This document shows, piece after piece, positions 50,645 through 58,651 of a stretch of 64,000 nt of DNA. The stretch covers positions 2,883,001-2,947,000 of the forward strand of contig NZ_JACHKA010000001.1 in NCBI RefSeq assembly GCF_014203955.1. The letters are read 5' to 3'. The notes under the pieces are model-generated. The model searched no databases and was not told where the DNA came from. It was given only the letters and a program-made list of their open reading frames with translations. The first letter of the stretch is position 1; each line of letters begins with the position of its first letter. The stretch comes from Sphingobium lignivorans. GTDB taxonomy: Bacteria; Pseudomonadota; Alphaproteobacteria; Sphingomonadales; Sphingomonadaceae. The position numbers and the translations under genes were made by a program.

Positions 50645-51304
50645 ATGAAACGGATTTTGATCACTACTCTCGTCGCTGCCGCTTTCTCGCTGCCTGTGCA
50701 AGCGCAACTCCTCGGCAACGTCGGTGGCTCGCTCGGCGGCACGCTGGGCGGTGCCGGCAATCTCGGTGGCACGCTGGGTTCAGCCTCGCAGAATGTGAAC
50801 GGTACACTGTCCGGTTCGGGTCGGGCACACACCAGCCGGTCGGTCGACACGCGCTCGGGCTCGGCGAGCGCCAGTGCCGGGCTTGCCGGAACGGTTACCG
50901 GAACGGTCGATAGCGCGACTTCGGCGACTGGCCCGGCAGGAACGTCGGCCAGTGGTGGCGGCAAGCCCGGCACCAGCCAGAGCATCGACAAGAGCGCCAG
51001 CGCCTCAATCCAGGGTGTCGGTTCGGATGACGCCCGCAGGACTGCCGGCGACGTCGTCGGCGCCACTCGCGATACGGCGCGCGGAACCTCCGATACGGCG
51101 CGCAACACTGCTCTGGGAGCTGCAGATAAGGCGCGCAGCGCGGCCCGAGGCGCGGCTGAAACCGCTCGCGGTACGGCGTGGGGTGCTGCCAGCACGGCGA
51201 CGCGCGACGCCGTCGACGCGGCTCGCACGGTTGAAGTCAGCGGGTCAGTCGAGGGTTCGGGTTCCGGTGCGTTCGGTCAGCCCGCCAGCACCAGCGACGA
51301 ATAA
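50645..51304 (+). CDS. secreted Ala/Gly/Ser/Thr-rich protein with LEA-like tail
   Basis: The 219-residue product has a signal peptide (ILITTLVAAAFSLPVQA). A Gly-rich repeat follows (LLGNVGGSLGGTLGG, then NLGGTLGSASQN), then a Ser/Thr/Gly-rich centre. The charged Ala-rich helical stretch at about residues 130-195 carries roughly 11-residue periodicity (GATRDTARGTSDTARNTALG, AADKARSAARGAAETARGTA). That part resembles LEA/hydrophilin repeats, which protect against drying. No enzyme motif is present. GAAGGAGATGAGAC precedes ATG 50645. It carries an ECF promoter of its own and ends at a strong terminator. Function is unknown; a surface or matrix structural protein, or a substrate or inhibitor of the protease, are possibilities. 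Confidence 0.8.
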   Translation: MKRILITTLVAAAFSLPVQAQLLGNVGGSLGGTLGGAGNLGGTLGSASQNVNGTLSGSGRAHTSRSVDTRSGSASASAGLAGTVTGTVDSATSATGPAGTSASGGGKPGTSQSIDKSASASIQGVGSDDARRTAGDVVGATRDTARGTSDTARNTALGAADKARSAARGAAETARGTAWGAASTATRDAVDAARTVEVSGSVEGSGSGAFGQPASTSDE

Positions 51305-51361
51305 AGTCCCTGCGTCGCCGTCGGGCAACACCGCGCGGGACAGGTTGTTCGGGGAAATGCC

Positions 51362-51395
51362 CCCCGGCTTCAATGAAGCCGGGGCATCTTTCTTC
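51362..51395 (+). terminator. Rho-independent terminator
   Basis: CCCCGGCTTC (51362-51371), a 3-nt loop AAT and GAAGCCGGGG (51375-51384) form a perfect 10-bp stem followed by CATCTTTCTT. It closes the subtilase and secreted-protein region about 58 bp after the last stop codon. Confidence 0.85.
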
Positions 51396-51762
51396 GAATG
51401 ACCATCTGGTCAGGCCAAATCCTGACCGCCACGAGGAGGGTTCCAGCGCGGGGTCGAGGGGAGAGCGATCGAAGGATGATCGGCCATAAGCGTGTAGACA
51501 TTGCTGCCATATCCATAGTCCAACATTGCTTTATTGAAGTGCGCAAAAGCTTCTTCCTGGTTTTGCGCGCTTGGATCGATGCATTCTTGTCTTCCAGCGT
51601 ACCCATCTCGCTATGGTTTGCGTTCGATGGTGAAGACCGCGATAATACTCAATCACGGCAGTGCAACTATTCGCCAGTCTATGACCATGGCGGATTCTTG
51701 ATGTGAATCCGCATTACCGCTAACCGCGCGAGGCTCCGAAGGCGGCAAGGCTTTCTTGCATG
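51396..51762. other. 367-bp stretch without a supported gene
   Basis: A 102-codon frame (51398-51706, plus) exists but has no ribosome site, no family resemblance and an ending composition (SSSVPISLWFAFDGEDRDNT) that looks random. The segment is more AT-rich than its surroundings. I see no repeats or RNA gene. Confidence 0.5.
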
Positions 51763-52284
51763 TCAATCCCGCTTTCGGACACGCCCAATGAAATCGCGCT
51801 TGCCAATCTGCACGCCTTTCATGCGCAGGATGTCATAAGCGGTCGTGGCGTGAAAATAGAAATTCGGCTGGGAGAAGGAGAGCAGGAATTCCTCGGCGGA
51901 AAAGTCTATGGCATTGGAGCCAAATTCAAAGCGCATGTCCTGCCCGATGAAGCTTTCGACTTCCTCGGCACTTGTCGCTTCAAGTTCAGCGATAGCTCCG
52001 GCGACGCGTTCGCGCAGGCCGTCGAATGTGGTGGGCGGTATGGAGGTGTCCGGCGAGAAGGTCCCATTTCTGACGCCCTCGATGGCACCGATCGAATGCA
52101 CGGTGGTCGATTTGACCTGATAGGCGAAAGGAAGCATGTCGTCCGCAAGACGTGCCTGAATGAGTGTCTCGGGTTCAATGCCTTGGTCGCCACAAAAGGC
52201 CTCGGCTTTGCCGATCAGGCTCGAGATCGAATTGAGGATCTGCAAATAGGACGGGATTGTCGCGGCATAGAGTGTGAAGGCCAT
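51763..52284 (-). CDS. DUF1993 family protein
   Basis: The 173-residue protein matches DUF1993: TLYAATIPSYLQILNSISSL, LIQARLADDMLPFAYQVKST, a Pro-rich FSPDTSIPPTTFDGLRERVA and SQPNFYFHATTAYDILRMKG with QIGKRDFIG at the end. The fold is a DinB-like helical bundle, and the single His (FYFHATTAYDILR) is a candidate metal ligand. Biological function is unknown. ATG 52284 has GGAG 9 nt upstream. It stands alone, divergent from the MFS gene. Confidence 0.87.
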   Translation of the reverse strand: MAFTLYAATIPSYLQILNSISSLIGKAEAFCGDQGIEPETLIQARLADDMLPFAYQVKSTTVHSIGAIEGVRNGTFSPDTSIPPTTFDGLRERVAGAIAELEATSAEEVESFIGQDMRFEFGSNAIDFSAEEFLLSFSQPNFYFHATTAYDILRMKGVQIGKRDFIGRVRKRD

Positions 52285-52597
52285 TGCGCTGACTCCTGCA
52301 AAGGTTGGGCATTCCTGCGCGCGGTTGGCGGGCGACGTCAATTTGAAACCTAGCCCAACGCCGGTCGGTCGAGCAACGGTCCTGCCGGAGGTCAGCGCGT
52401 CTGGTCCACTTCGCCGACAAAGCGGGCGTCCCCCTTCCCGAGCCTGCGCGTTTCGAGAAGGTTGATCAGCCTAGATACTCGCTTCTCCCGGAAGTTCGCG
52501 AATGGCAGACGCGCCGAGCTGTTGCCTGAGGCGCGTGACGTCGCGCCACACGGTCGACAGCCGAGAACAAATAGTCGGCAGGGGATCGACAGCAGCC
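52285..52597. other. 313-bp divergent intergenic region
   Basis: This space holds the promoters of the DUF1993 and MFS genes. I see no convincing dyad, repeat or small gene. An extended in-frame start for the MFS at 52502 lies inside it but lacks a ribosome site. Confidence 0.4.
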
Positions 52598-53986
52598 ATG
52601 TCTGCGGCACCAGACACCAGTTCAGCCAATACGGCCATGATCGATGTGGCCGAGATACTTCGGGTTTCCGCCTTTGGGCGGTACCATCTCTGGATTCTCA
52701 TCCTCTCATGCGCCGTCACGTTTTTCGACGGGCTGGACTTTCTGCTGATTGCCTACACGCTTCCCTATATTCGCGATGAGATGCATCTGAGCGAAACGGC
52801 GATGGGCTATGTCAGCGCCGCCGCTTTTGTCGGCCAGATGATCGGCGCCCTCGCTGGCGCTTATCTCGCCGATCTGCTGGGCCGGAAGCCCATAATCCTG
52901 ACATGCACGGTGCTCAGCGCTTTCCTGACCTTCTCGACCGGCTTTGCACAAACGCCCGAAACCCTCATGATCCTGCGCCTGCTTGCCGGGCTGACCATCG
53001 GCGGACTGCTTGCCCCGGCATGGTCGCTCAACGTCGAGGTGATGCCGCGCGCGATGAGGGCGACATCTGTCACCATCATCATGCTCGGCTTCAGCCTCGG
53101 CGCGTCTGCCAGCGGTGCACTCACGAACCTGATCGCGCCCCACCTGGGGTGGCATGCCGTCTTTTTCCTGTGCGGCGCATTGACGCTGATCCTGGCCCTG
53201 GTCCTGCTGTTCACGCTGCCTGAATCCGTCCGCTGGATGGTTGCTAAAGGAAAACCGGCCAGCGCCGTCCTCTCGGCCCTCCAACGTCTCGCGCCGAACG
53301 AGCCTCTCGATCGCTCCAGTAGCTTCTATTTGTCCGACGAAGCGTCCTCCTCGGAACGCACCTCACCCGCCGCCATGTTCCAGCAGCTGTTCAAGGGCTG
53401 GCTGGCCTATATCACGCCGCTGATCTGGGTCGCATACTTCTGCTCCTCTTTTGCGATCTATCTCAAAACGAGCTTCGGGGTGCTTTTTCTTGAAGAGCTG
53501 GGGCTTTCCGTACCCGATGCCACCTGGCTGGGCGCCGTGACCGGCCTGCTCGGTGCGCTTGGCGGTGTGCTGCTGCTCGCGTTGACCGAAAAGCGCGGAC
53601 CCGCCTGGATTGCGCTGGCTCCGGCCATCGGAGCGCCCTTCACGCTCCTTCTCGGCCTCGGCCTTGTCCTGAACGGACCATTCTTCATTCCCGTCGTCCT
53701 GATGAGCTCCATCATGGTCGGGACGGGCCATGCTGCGGTGGTTGCGATGACCGGCATCTATTACCCCAGCGCGATCCGCGCCACCGGCGGTGGCTGGGCG
53801 AGCTTCGTGGCAAAATTCGCGTCCGTGGCAGCTCCGATCATCGGCGCCCATTTCTTTCTGGGAACCAAGGAACGCGTGTTGCACGGCTACCTCTTTTCGG
53901 CAGCTTGCCTGCTTGGGGTCATTGTCTGCGTGCTGGCTCTGGCGAAATTCGCGGCGCGATTGACCGAGCAGAAGCCGGACGCTTAG
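52598..53986 (+). CDS. MFS transporter, aromatic acid:H+ symporter type
   Basis: The 462-residue, 12-helix transporter resembles PcaK/BenK-like AAHS carriers. It has DGLDFLLIAYTLPYIRDEMH in TM1 with the Asp, GAYLADLLGRKPIILTCTVL as the loop 2-3 signature, and the later VLMSSIMVGTGHAAVVAMTG and YYPSAIRATGGGWASFVAKF, the usual C-terminal RATG motif. It should import a benzoate-like acid with protons. ATG 52598 is used, though ATG 52637 is also possible. Its TAG stop is exactly where an IS630 element inserted; because the element starts with G at a TA target, the stop codon is preserved. No aromatic degradation genes adjoin it. Confidence 0.9.
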   Translation: MSAAPDTSSANTAMIDVAEILRVSAFGRYHLWILILSCAVTFFDGLDFLLIAYTLPYIRDEMHLSETAMGYVSAAAFVGQMIGALAGAYLADLLGRKPIILTCTVLSAFLTFSTGFAQTPETLMILRLLAGLTIGGLLAPAWSLNVEVMPRAMRATSVTIIMLGFSLGASASGALTNLIAPHLGWHAVFFLCGALTLILALVLLFTLPESVRWMVAKGKPASAVLSALQRLAPNEPLDRSSSFYLSDEASSSERTSPAAMFQQLFKGWLAYITPLIWVAYFCSSFAIYLKTSFGVLFLEELGLSVPDATWLGAVTGLLGALGGVLLLALTEKRGPAWIALAPAIGAPFTLLLGLGLVLNGPFFIPVVLMSSIMVGTGHAAVVAMTGIYYPSAIRATGGGWASFVAKFASVAAPIIGAHFFLGTKERVLHGYLFSAACLLGVIVCVLALAKFAARLTEQKPDA

Positions 53987-55032
53987 AGTCTGTCCTGTTT
54001 AGATTGAAGCATAGCCACTATTCCTGAGGTAGTTGGCGCACTCATGGGGTGGGAAGGCATTGAGCAGTTTGCCTATCCGCTGCCATGTGGCTTCGACGGT
54101 GCGCTCGGCGGCTTTTCGCAGTAGCAGCTTGAGCTTGGCGAAGACCTGTTCGATTGGATTGAGGTCAGGGCTGTAGGGCGGCAGGAACAGGAGCTTGGCC
54201 CCTGCCGCACGGATTGCCTTGCGCACGGCCTGACCCTTGTGACTGCCGAGGTTATCCATGATGACGATGTCGCCGGGCACGAGGGTGGGCACGAGGAACT
54301 GCTCGACATAGGCGAGGAAGAGCTGGCCGTTGATCGGGCCGTCGAGGACGCAGGGCGCATCGATCCGGTCGTGACGAAGCGCCGCCACAAAGGTCAGCGT
54401 CTTCCATTTGCCGAACGGCGCCTTGGCGATCAGCTTGTCGCCGCGTTTTGCCCAGCCCCGCAACGGGGTCATGTTGGTCTTGGCCCAGGTCTCGTCGATG
54501 AAGACCAGCCTGCGAGGGTCAAGCCGGCCCTGGTACTTCTTCCACTGCGTCCGCCGCCGAGCTACCTGCGGGCGGTCCTGCTCGCTGGCGAACAGGCTTT
54601 TTTTTGAAGCTGTGGCCAGCCTTGCGCAGCAGCGACCACACCGTGTTGGGGCTGACTCGGTGACCGCGCCCGGCCAGCTCGACCGCCAGCCCGCGCACCG
54701 TCAGATGCGGACATTCCTCAAGACGAAGCAGCATCCATTCCTGCTCCCCCGCCAATACCCGTTGCTTGTGGCCTCCCATCGGACGTGAACCGGCGTTGCC
54801 CGTATCACGCAGACGCTGCGACCACTTCACTGCGCTCGCCACGCTCACACCGAACGCACCAGCAACCTCGCGAACCGAGCGGCCCGACAAAACTGCCGCT
54901 GCAACCCGATCTCGCAAATCGTCAGAATAGGCTCGTGCCATCGCTGCTGGCCTCCTCCCCAGCAAGCAGCTTGAATCACAACAAAGCCACCTTGGGAATC
55001 CCCAAACGATTCAATCTAATCAGGACAGACTC
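53986..55032 (-). mobile_element. IS630-family insertion sequence, apparently intact
   Basis: The element is 1047 bp, flanked by a duplicated TA (53984-53985 and 55033-55034), the IS630 hallmark. The terminal repeats are GAGTCTGTCCTGTTTAGATT at the left and, read inwards from the right, GAGTCTGTCCTGATTAGATT, differing at one position. The transposase is complete if a one-base shift in an A-run is allowed. It sits between the MFS gene and the M28-like gene. Confidence 0.92.
53999..54941 (-). CDS. IS630-family transposase (two frames joined by slippage)
   Basis: The first frame (54941 to 54519) encodes the HTH part: YSDDLRDRVAAAVLSGRSVR, VSVASAVKWSQRLRDTGNAG. The second frame (about 54607 to 53999) encodes the DDE catalytic domain: Asp in LVFIDETWAKTNMTPLRGWA, Asp in GDIVIMDNLGSHKGQAVRKA and Glu in YSPDLNPIEQVFAKLK. 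The frames meet at a run of eight A (54598-54605 on this strand), where a one-base shift (plus one or minus two) joins SFKK to SLFASEQDRPQ. Such A-run slippage is usual in this family, so it is probably programmed rather than a lesion. Confidence 0.85.
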
Positions 55033-55155
55033 TAGGCTATTCCGCGACGCTGGCGAGGCCATGCGAGCCGCACGCGTCCCAGCGCAACCTTGCCGTTAAC
55101 GAGGATCGCGCCGGACATGGATGGGCCAGGAAGACCCCGGCAATCCTGTCTGCGC

Positions 55156-56502
55156 TCAGCTCCGCACCGCCCGCCCCACGACGGATTCGATCACGGCCCG
55201 ATGCGCTTCGACGACAGGCTCCAGCAATGCTGCGTCGACCTTGTCGATCGTGTCATCGGCCACGTGGCACCAGCGATGAATGCCAAGACCTGCAAAGGCA
55301 TTCGCATAGCCGCGGTCGATGATGGAGGACAGCTCTCCCGCTCCGCCCACGACTTCGATCGGCTGCTCATAACCTGCAAGGCCGCGAAATGCGGATGTCG
55401 CGTCTGCCATCAGGCTGTGCGAAGACATGAGAACCCGCTGCGGATCCGCGGTCGACAGGAGCTGGCGATTGCGGCCGAGCACCTCATAGGCGTCGCGCGT
55501 CGCGAGGCCGGCGCCCAGATGGGTCCAGACTTGCGTCTGGGCCGGAGGCGGCCCTTCCGAAAGGGAGTGATGCGCGCCGGCAAAGTCCAGCTCATGACCG
55601 CCCGCATTGATCGCGAAGAGGGAGTGATCGGGATAGCGAATAGCGACCCAGCGGCACAGCTCCAGGAACGCTGCCGTGCCCGGGGCGCGCTCCCCGACAC
55701 AAAGCCCCCAGCCTGAGCGCGGCGTCGAGAATGCGAGCCACTTTGGCCCTGCCAGGCGACGGGCAAGGATGTTGCAGCTATTGCCGGTCGCGCTCTTCCC
55801 GGTGAGCACCAGGGTTAGAGGCCGCTGCGCTGCCACTGCCTCGACAACGGCCGGCAGGTCACGCGGCGCCATGAGGGCAATGGGGACCTCAGCAATCGGC
55901 TTCAAACGCGTGTTAAGAGCAATGATGTTTCCAGTCGGGCCCGTGGTGACGATCACGATGGCCGCCGGCTTGTGAGGAATGACCTGATCAAGCATCAGCT
56001 TGGCGTCACCGGTGAAGATGGCCGCATGGCGGCCATAAGGCAGCACGACGATAGCGATCTTGCCCGTTACGGCGCGGGCCTCAAAGGCGTCACGGACCAG
56101 AACAGCCAGCGCCGTGAGCCCGGCCGGGGGCGTCGTGATGACGACTGGCTGGGCTGCGACCGGCACATGCTTGCTCCCGAAGCGCAACTCCGACACGCCG
56201 GGCTCGAACACCGGGATCGGGAAGTCGACCTGGTTCACGGCGAATCCTGCGGTGCCAAGCCGCTCACCGATCCATCTGGCTGCGGCCAGATCTCCCGGCG
56301 ATCCCGACAATTTGCTACCAAAGGCCGCATAAGTTTCCATGTCTTCGCGCAATTGCTTCTGGAGCGGAGATGCTGGTTCATTAAGACCCGAAGAGGTCGC
56401 GTTGACGGGCCCGGGTGTTGCCGAAGCCGGAGATGCGCCGCCCAGTGCCGCTACGCCGACCAGCCCGACAGAAGCCTGAAGCATATCGCGCCTGCTTTGC
56501 AT
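55156..56502 (-). CDS. Tat-exported M28-like protein with altered active site
   Basis: The 448-residue protein starts with a twin-arginine signal (MQSRRDMLQASVGLVGVAAL). It has the layout of M28 aminopeptidases: a helical lead-in, a PA-like inserted domain (DAFEARAVTGKIAIVVLPYG) and the metal-binding fold. However, the usual ligand sequences are changed: the His-x-Asp position reads AFSTPRSGWGL, the Asp-Asn-x-SGV position reads CVGERAPGTAAFLELCR, and the catalytic Glu-Glu reads AGGHELDFAGAHH. The C-terminal HVADDTIDKVDAAL keeps the final His. It may have another activity or be a non-peptidase. It is preceded by a LysR gene and the TBDR/oxidoreductase locus on the same strand. Confidence 0.78.
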   Translation of the reverse strand: MQSRRDMLQASVGLVGVAALGGASPASATPGPVNATSSGLNEPASPLQKQLREDMETYAAFGSKLSGSPGDLAAARWIGERLGTAGFAVNQVDFPIPVFEPGVSELRFGSKHVPVAAQPVVITTPPAGLTALAVLVRDAFEARAVTGKIAIVVLPYGRHAAIFTGDAKLMLDQVIPHKPAAIVIVTTGPTGNIIALNTRLKPIAEVPIALMAPRDLPAVVEAVAAQRPLTLVLTGKSATGNSCNILARRLAGPKWLAFSTPRSGWGLCVGERAPGTAAFLELCRWVAIRYPDHSLFAINAGGHELDFAGAHHSLSEGPPPAQTQVWTHLGAGLATRDAYEVLGRNRQLLSTADPQRVLMSSHSLMADATSAFRGLAGYEQPIEVVGGAGELSSIIDRGYANAFAGLGIHRWCHVADDTIDKVDAALLEPVVEAHRAVIESVVGRAVRS

Positions 56503-56539
56503 CGTTTCCGTTCCTTCTCCGAGCCCCTGTGGGGCGTTT

Positions 56540-57451
56540 TCAATCCGACGGGTCTTCGCGATCCCATGGCGCCACTGGCTGGGTAAAAGCGACGATGTCT
56601 TCCACCAGTGCCTGAACCAGCGGCTGAGACATCTTCACATTCGGGACTAGTGCTTTGAGCCACAATGATTTTGCGGGAAATTCGGGCATCAGCCGCACGA
56701 GCCGGCCGGTACGCACAGCGTCGCGGGAGACGAATTCACTGAGCATGGCAATTCCCGCGCCCCGCAGCGCCGCATCGCGCAGAACCATGGCTGTATTGAC
56801 AGCAAAGCGCGATGTCACATTGACGGCCAGATCGCCGGATTCGCTCTCGAAAACCCAGGTTCCGCCGATCGATTGGGACCCCAGGCAATCATGCTCGACC
56901 AGCTCGCGGGGATGCTTTGGATGTCCCTCGCGCGCAAGATATGAGGGGGCTGCACAGATCACCATCGGATGTTCACATAATGGCACGTCGATCACGCCGG
57001 CATAGGAAGCGGCCATCGCCCCGATTGCGAGGTCAAAACCTTCCTCGATAGGGTTCACGGATCGATCGACGAGCACGAGATCGATACTGACGCCGGCGTG
57101 GCTTTGAACGAAATCCGCGAAAAACCGCCCGAAATAGCTACTGGCCACGGTTGTGGGGCATTTGATCCTCAAATGCCCATCTAGTGCCTGGCGTGACCGG
57201 CGTGCACCGGAAATGACCTCATCTGTCTGCCGTACAAGGGCGCGAATGCGAGGCAGCTGCCGCTCGCCGAAAGAGGTAAGCTCGGCCTTGCGGGGCGTCC
57301 TGATGAACAAGACGGCGCCCAGTTCATCCTCCAGACGCCCGATCCGCTTCGTGACCACGGACGGTGCGATGTTGAACTTGCGCGCAGCGCCCGCGAGACT
57401 GCCGCATTCAACCACGGCCAGAAAGGCGCGCATGTTGAGCAGCGTATCCAT
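56540..57451 (-). CDS. LysR-family transcriptional regulator
   Basis: The 303-residue regulator has a complete LysR HTH (MRAFLAVVECGSLAGAARKF, NIAPSVVTKRIGRLEDELGA) and an effector-binding domain (HLRIKCPTTVASSYFGRFFA, ALRGAGIAMLSEFVSRDAV). It lies 35 bp after the GH43-like gene and 37 bp before the M28-like gene on the same strand, so it is embedded in the locus 55156-63045 that it may regulate. No separate promoter dyad was seen in the short gaps. Confidence 0.92.
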   Translation of the reverse strand: MDTLLNMRAFLAVVECGSLAGAARKFNIAPSVVTKRIGRLEDELGAVLFIRTPRKAELTSFGERQLPRIRALVRQTDEVISGARRSRQALDGHLRIKCPTTVASSYFGRFFADFVQSHAGVSIDLVLVDRSVNPIEEGFDLAIGAMAASYAGVIDVPLCEHPMVICAAPSYLAREGHPKHPRELVEHDCLGSQSIGGTWVFESESGDLAVNVTSRFAVNTAMVLRDAALRGAGIAMLSEFVSRDAVRTGRLVRLMPEFPAKSLWLKALVPNVKMSQPLVQALVEDIVAFTQPVAPWDREDPSD

Positions 57452-57485
57452 CAGTGAGCCATGGGAGGAAGCATCGGAGGCGGCA

Positions 57486-58565
57486 TCATTTGAAGGTTAC
57501 CCGCGCGACCGCAATCCCTTTCTCCCCGGCAACCGAGTAATAGAGATAGATGCGGCCATCGTCATTGAGAACGCCAGGGTCACGCAGGGCATGCTCGAAG
57601 CCGGAAGCCATGCCGCCGCGTGATGACACGAGCGGCAGATCCGCCCCTTCATAAGGCCGTTCCGGGCGGAGAACTTCAATGGGTGTTGACGCTGTCCATT
57701 CTGACCAGTCGGAACGCAGGTCGACGCTGGAATGGAAGATGCGCTCGGGCGAGTCCCCAACGTTGGTGTAGAAAATATGGAGCGTATCGCCGATCCGGGT
57801 CACCCCCGCATGGCGCATCTCGTCAAGGATGCGCGGCCCTGCCTCGAAAGGCGGCAAAAAGGAGGATGAACGGAAGAACTGGCCGCTGCGCAGCCAGGTC
57901 GGATAGGCAGTGGCCTTATCCGCCATGCCCAGCCCGTAATAGGCTCCCTTGTAGTCGAAGACCCGAATATAGGGCGCACCGAATGCCCCGGATGCAGCCG
58001 TGAAGTTCAGCCCATCCGATGACGTCGCGACGAAGCTCCGCTGCGCATACGGTCGCCCGCCATAATCGCCGCCCGGCATTTCGGTTGCCCCGTGATAATA
58101 GAGCACGATCCGCTTGTTCTCCTCATCCACGACTGCGTCGGGTGAGGCGATATGATGCAGGGCCGAGGTCTGCTCCAGACGCAGCGTGCCGGCCTTGTAG
58201 ACGGTCCACGGCCCCTCGGGGTGGTCGGCATAAGCGAGCCGGATGTAACCGCCCCGATGATGGCCGAAATACATATAATATTTCCCGAGGGGATTTTTGA
58301 GCCAGCTCGGCGCCTTGATGACCGACGGGCCATCGATATTGTTCCCGAGTTCACCTTCCAGACCGGGCATGTCCGGGTAAATGATGGGACGGTTTCCCAG
58401 TCGCTCGGCAGTCACCGCAGAAATCTTCACGCTCTCGTTCGATCGCGATTCGGGGGCCGGAGCGGTCCCTGGCGCTGTGCTGGCCAGGACAGGGCTCGCG
58501 AGGACAGGAAGGGTCAGCAGACAAGCCAGCACGCCCGCAAGTCTGCGCCGCATCGTCCGTGCCAT
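57486..58565 (-). CDS. exported GH43-like beta-propeller protein
   Basis: The 359-residue protein has a signal peptide (LAGVLACLLTLPVLASPVLA) and a five-bladed propeller of the GH43/GH117/GH130 kind: GPSVIKAPSWLKNPLGKYYM, YFGHHRGGYIRLAYADHPEG, ALHHIASPDAVVDEENKRIV, LHIFYTNVGDSPERIFHSSV and RDPGVLNDDGRIYLYYSVAG. The carboxylate-bearing turns (SPDAVV, RDPGVL) suggest catalytic acids, but the exact pair cannot be set by eye. ATG 58565 fits GAGGG 8 nt upstream; ATGs at 58571 and 58580 are too close to it. It follows the FAD oxidoreductase gene by 86 bp, so a glycosylated substrate is plausible for this locus. Confidence 0.83.
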   Translation of the reverse strand: MARTMRRRLAGVLACLLTLPVLASPVLASTAPGTAPAPESRSNESVKISAVTAERLGNRPIIYPDMPGLEGELGNNIDGPSVIKAPSWLKNPLGKYYMYFGHHRGGYIRLAYADHPEGPWTVYKAGTLRLEQTSALHHIASPDAVVDEENKRIVLYYHGATEMPGGDYGGRPYAQRSFVATSSDGLNFTAASGAFGAPYIRVFDYKGAYYGLGMADKATAYPTWLRSGQFFRSSSFLPPFEAGPRILDEMRHAGVTRIGDTLHIFYTNVGDSPERIFHSSVDLRSDWSEWTASTPIEVLRPERPYEGADLPLVSSRGGMASGFEHALRDPGVLNDDGRIYLYYSVAGEKGIAVARVTFK

Positions 58566-58651
58566 CGACATGTCCCTCATCCTCTCAATAAATGCCCGTA
58601 CATTCAGCTTTTCTGTACGGTTCCCTGTTCAGCTTCCGGCACCTTACCGGC

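Noticed and set aside
51398..51706. 102-codon open frame
   Set aside because: No ribosome site, no family, random-like composition.
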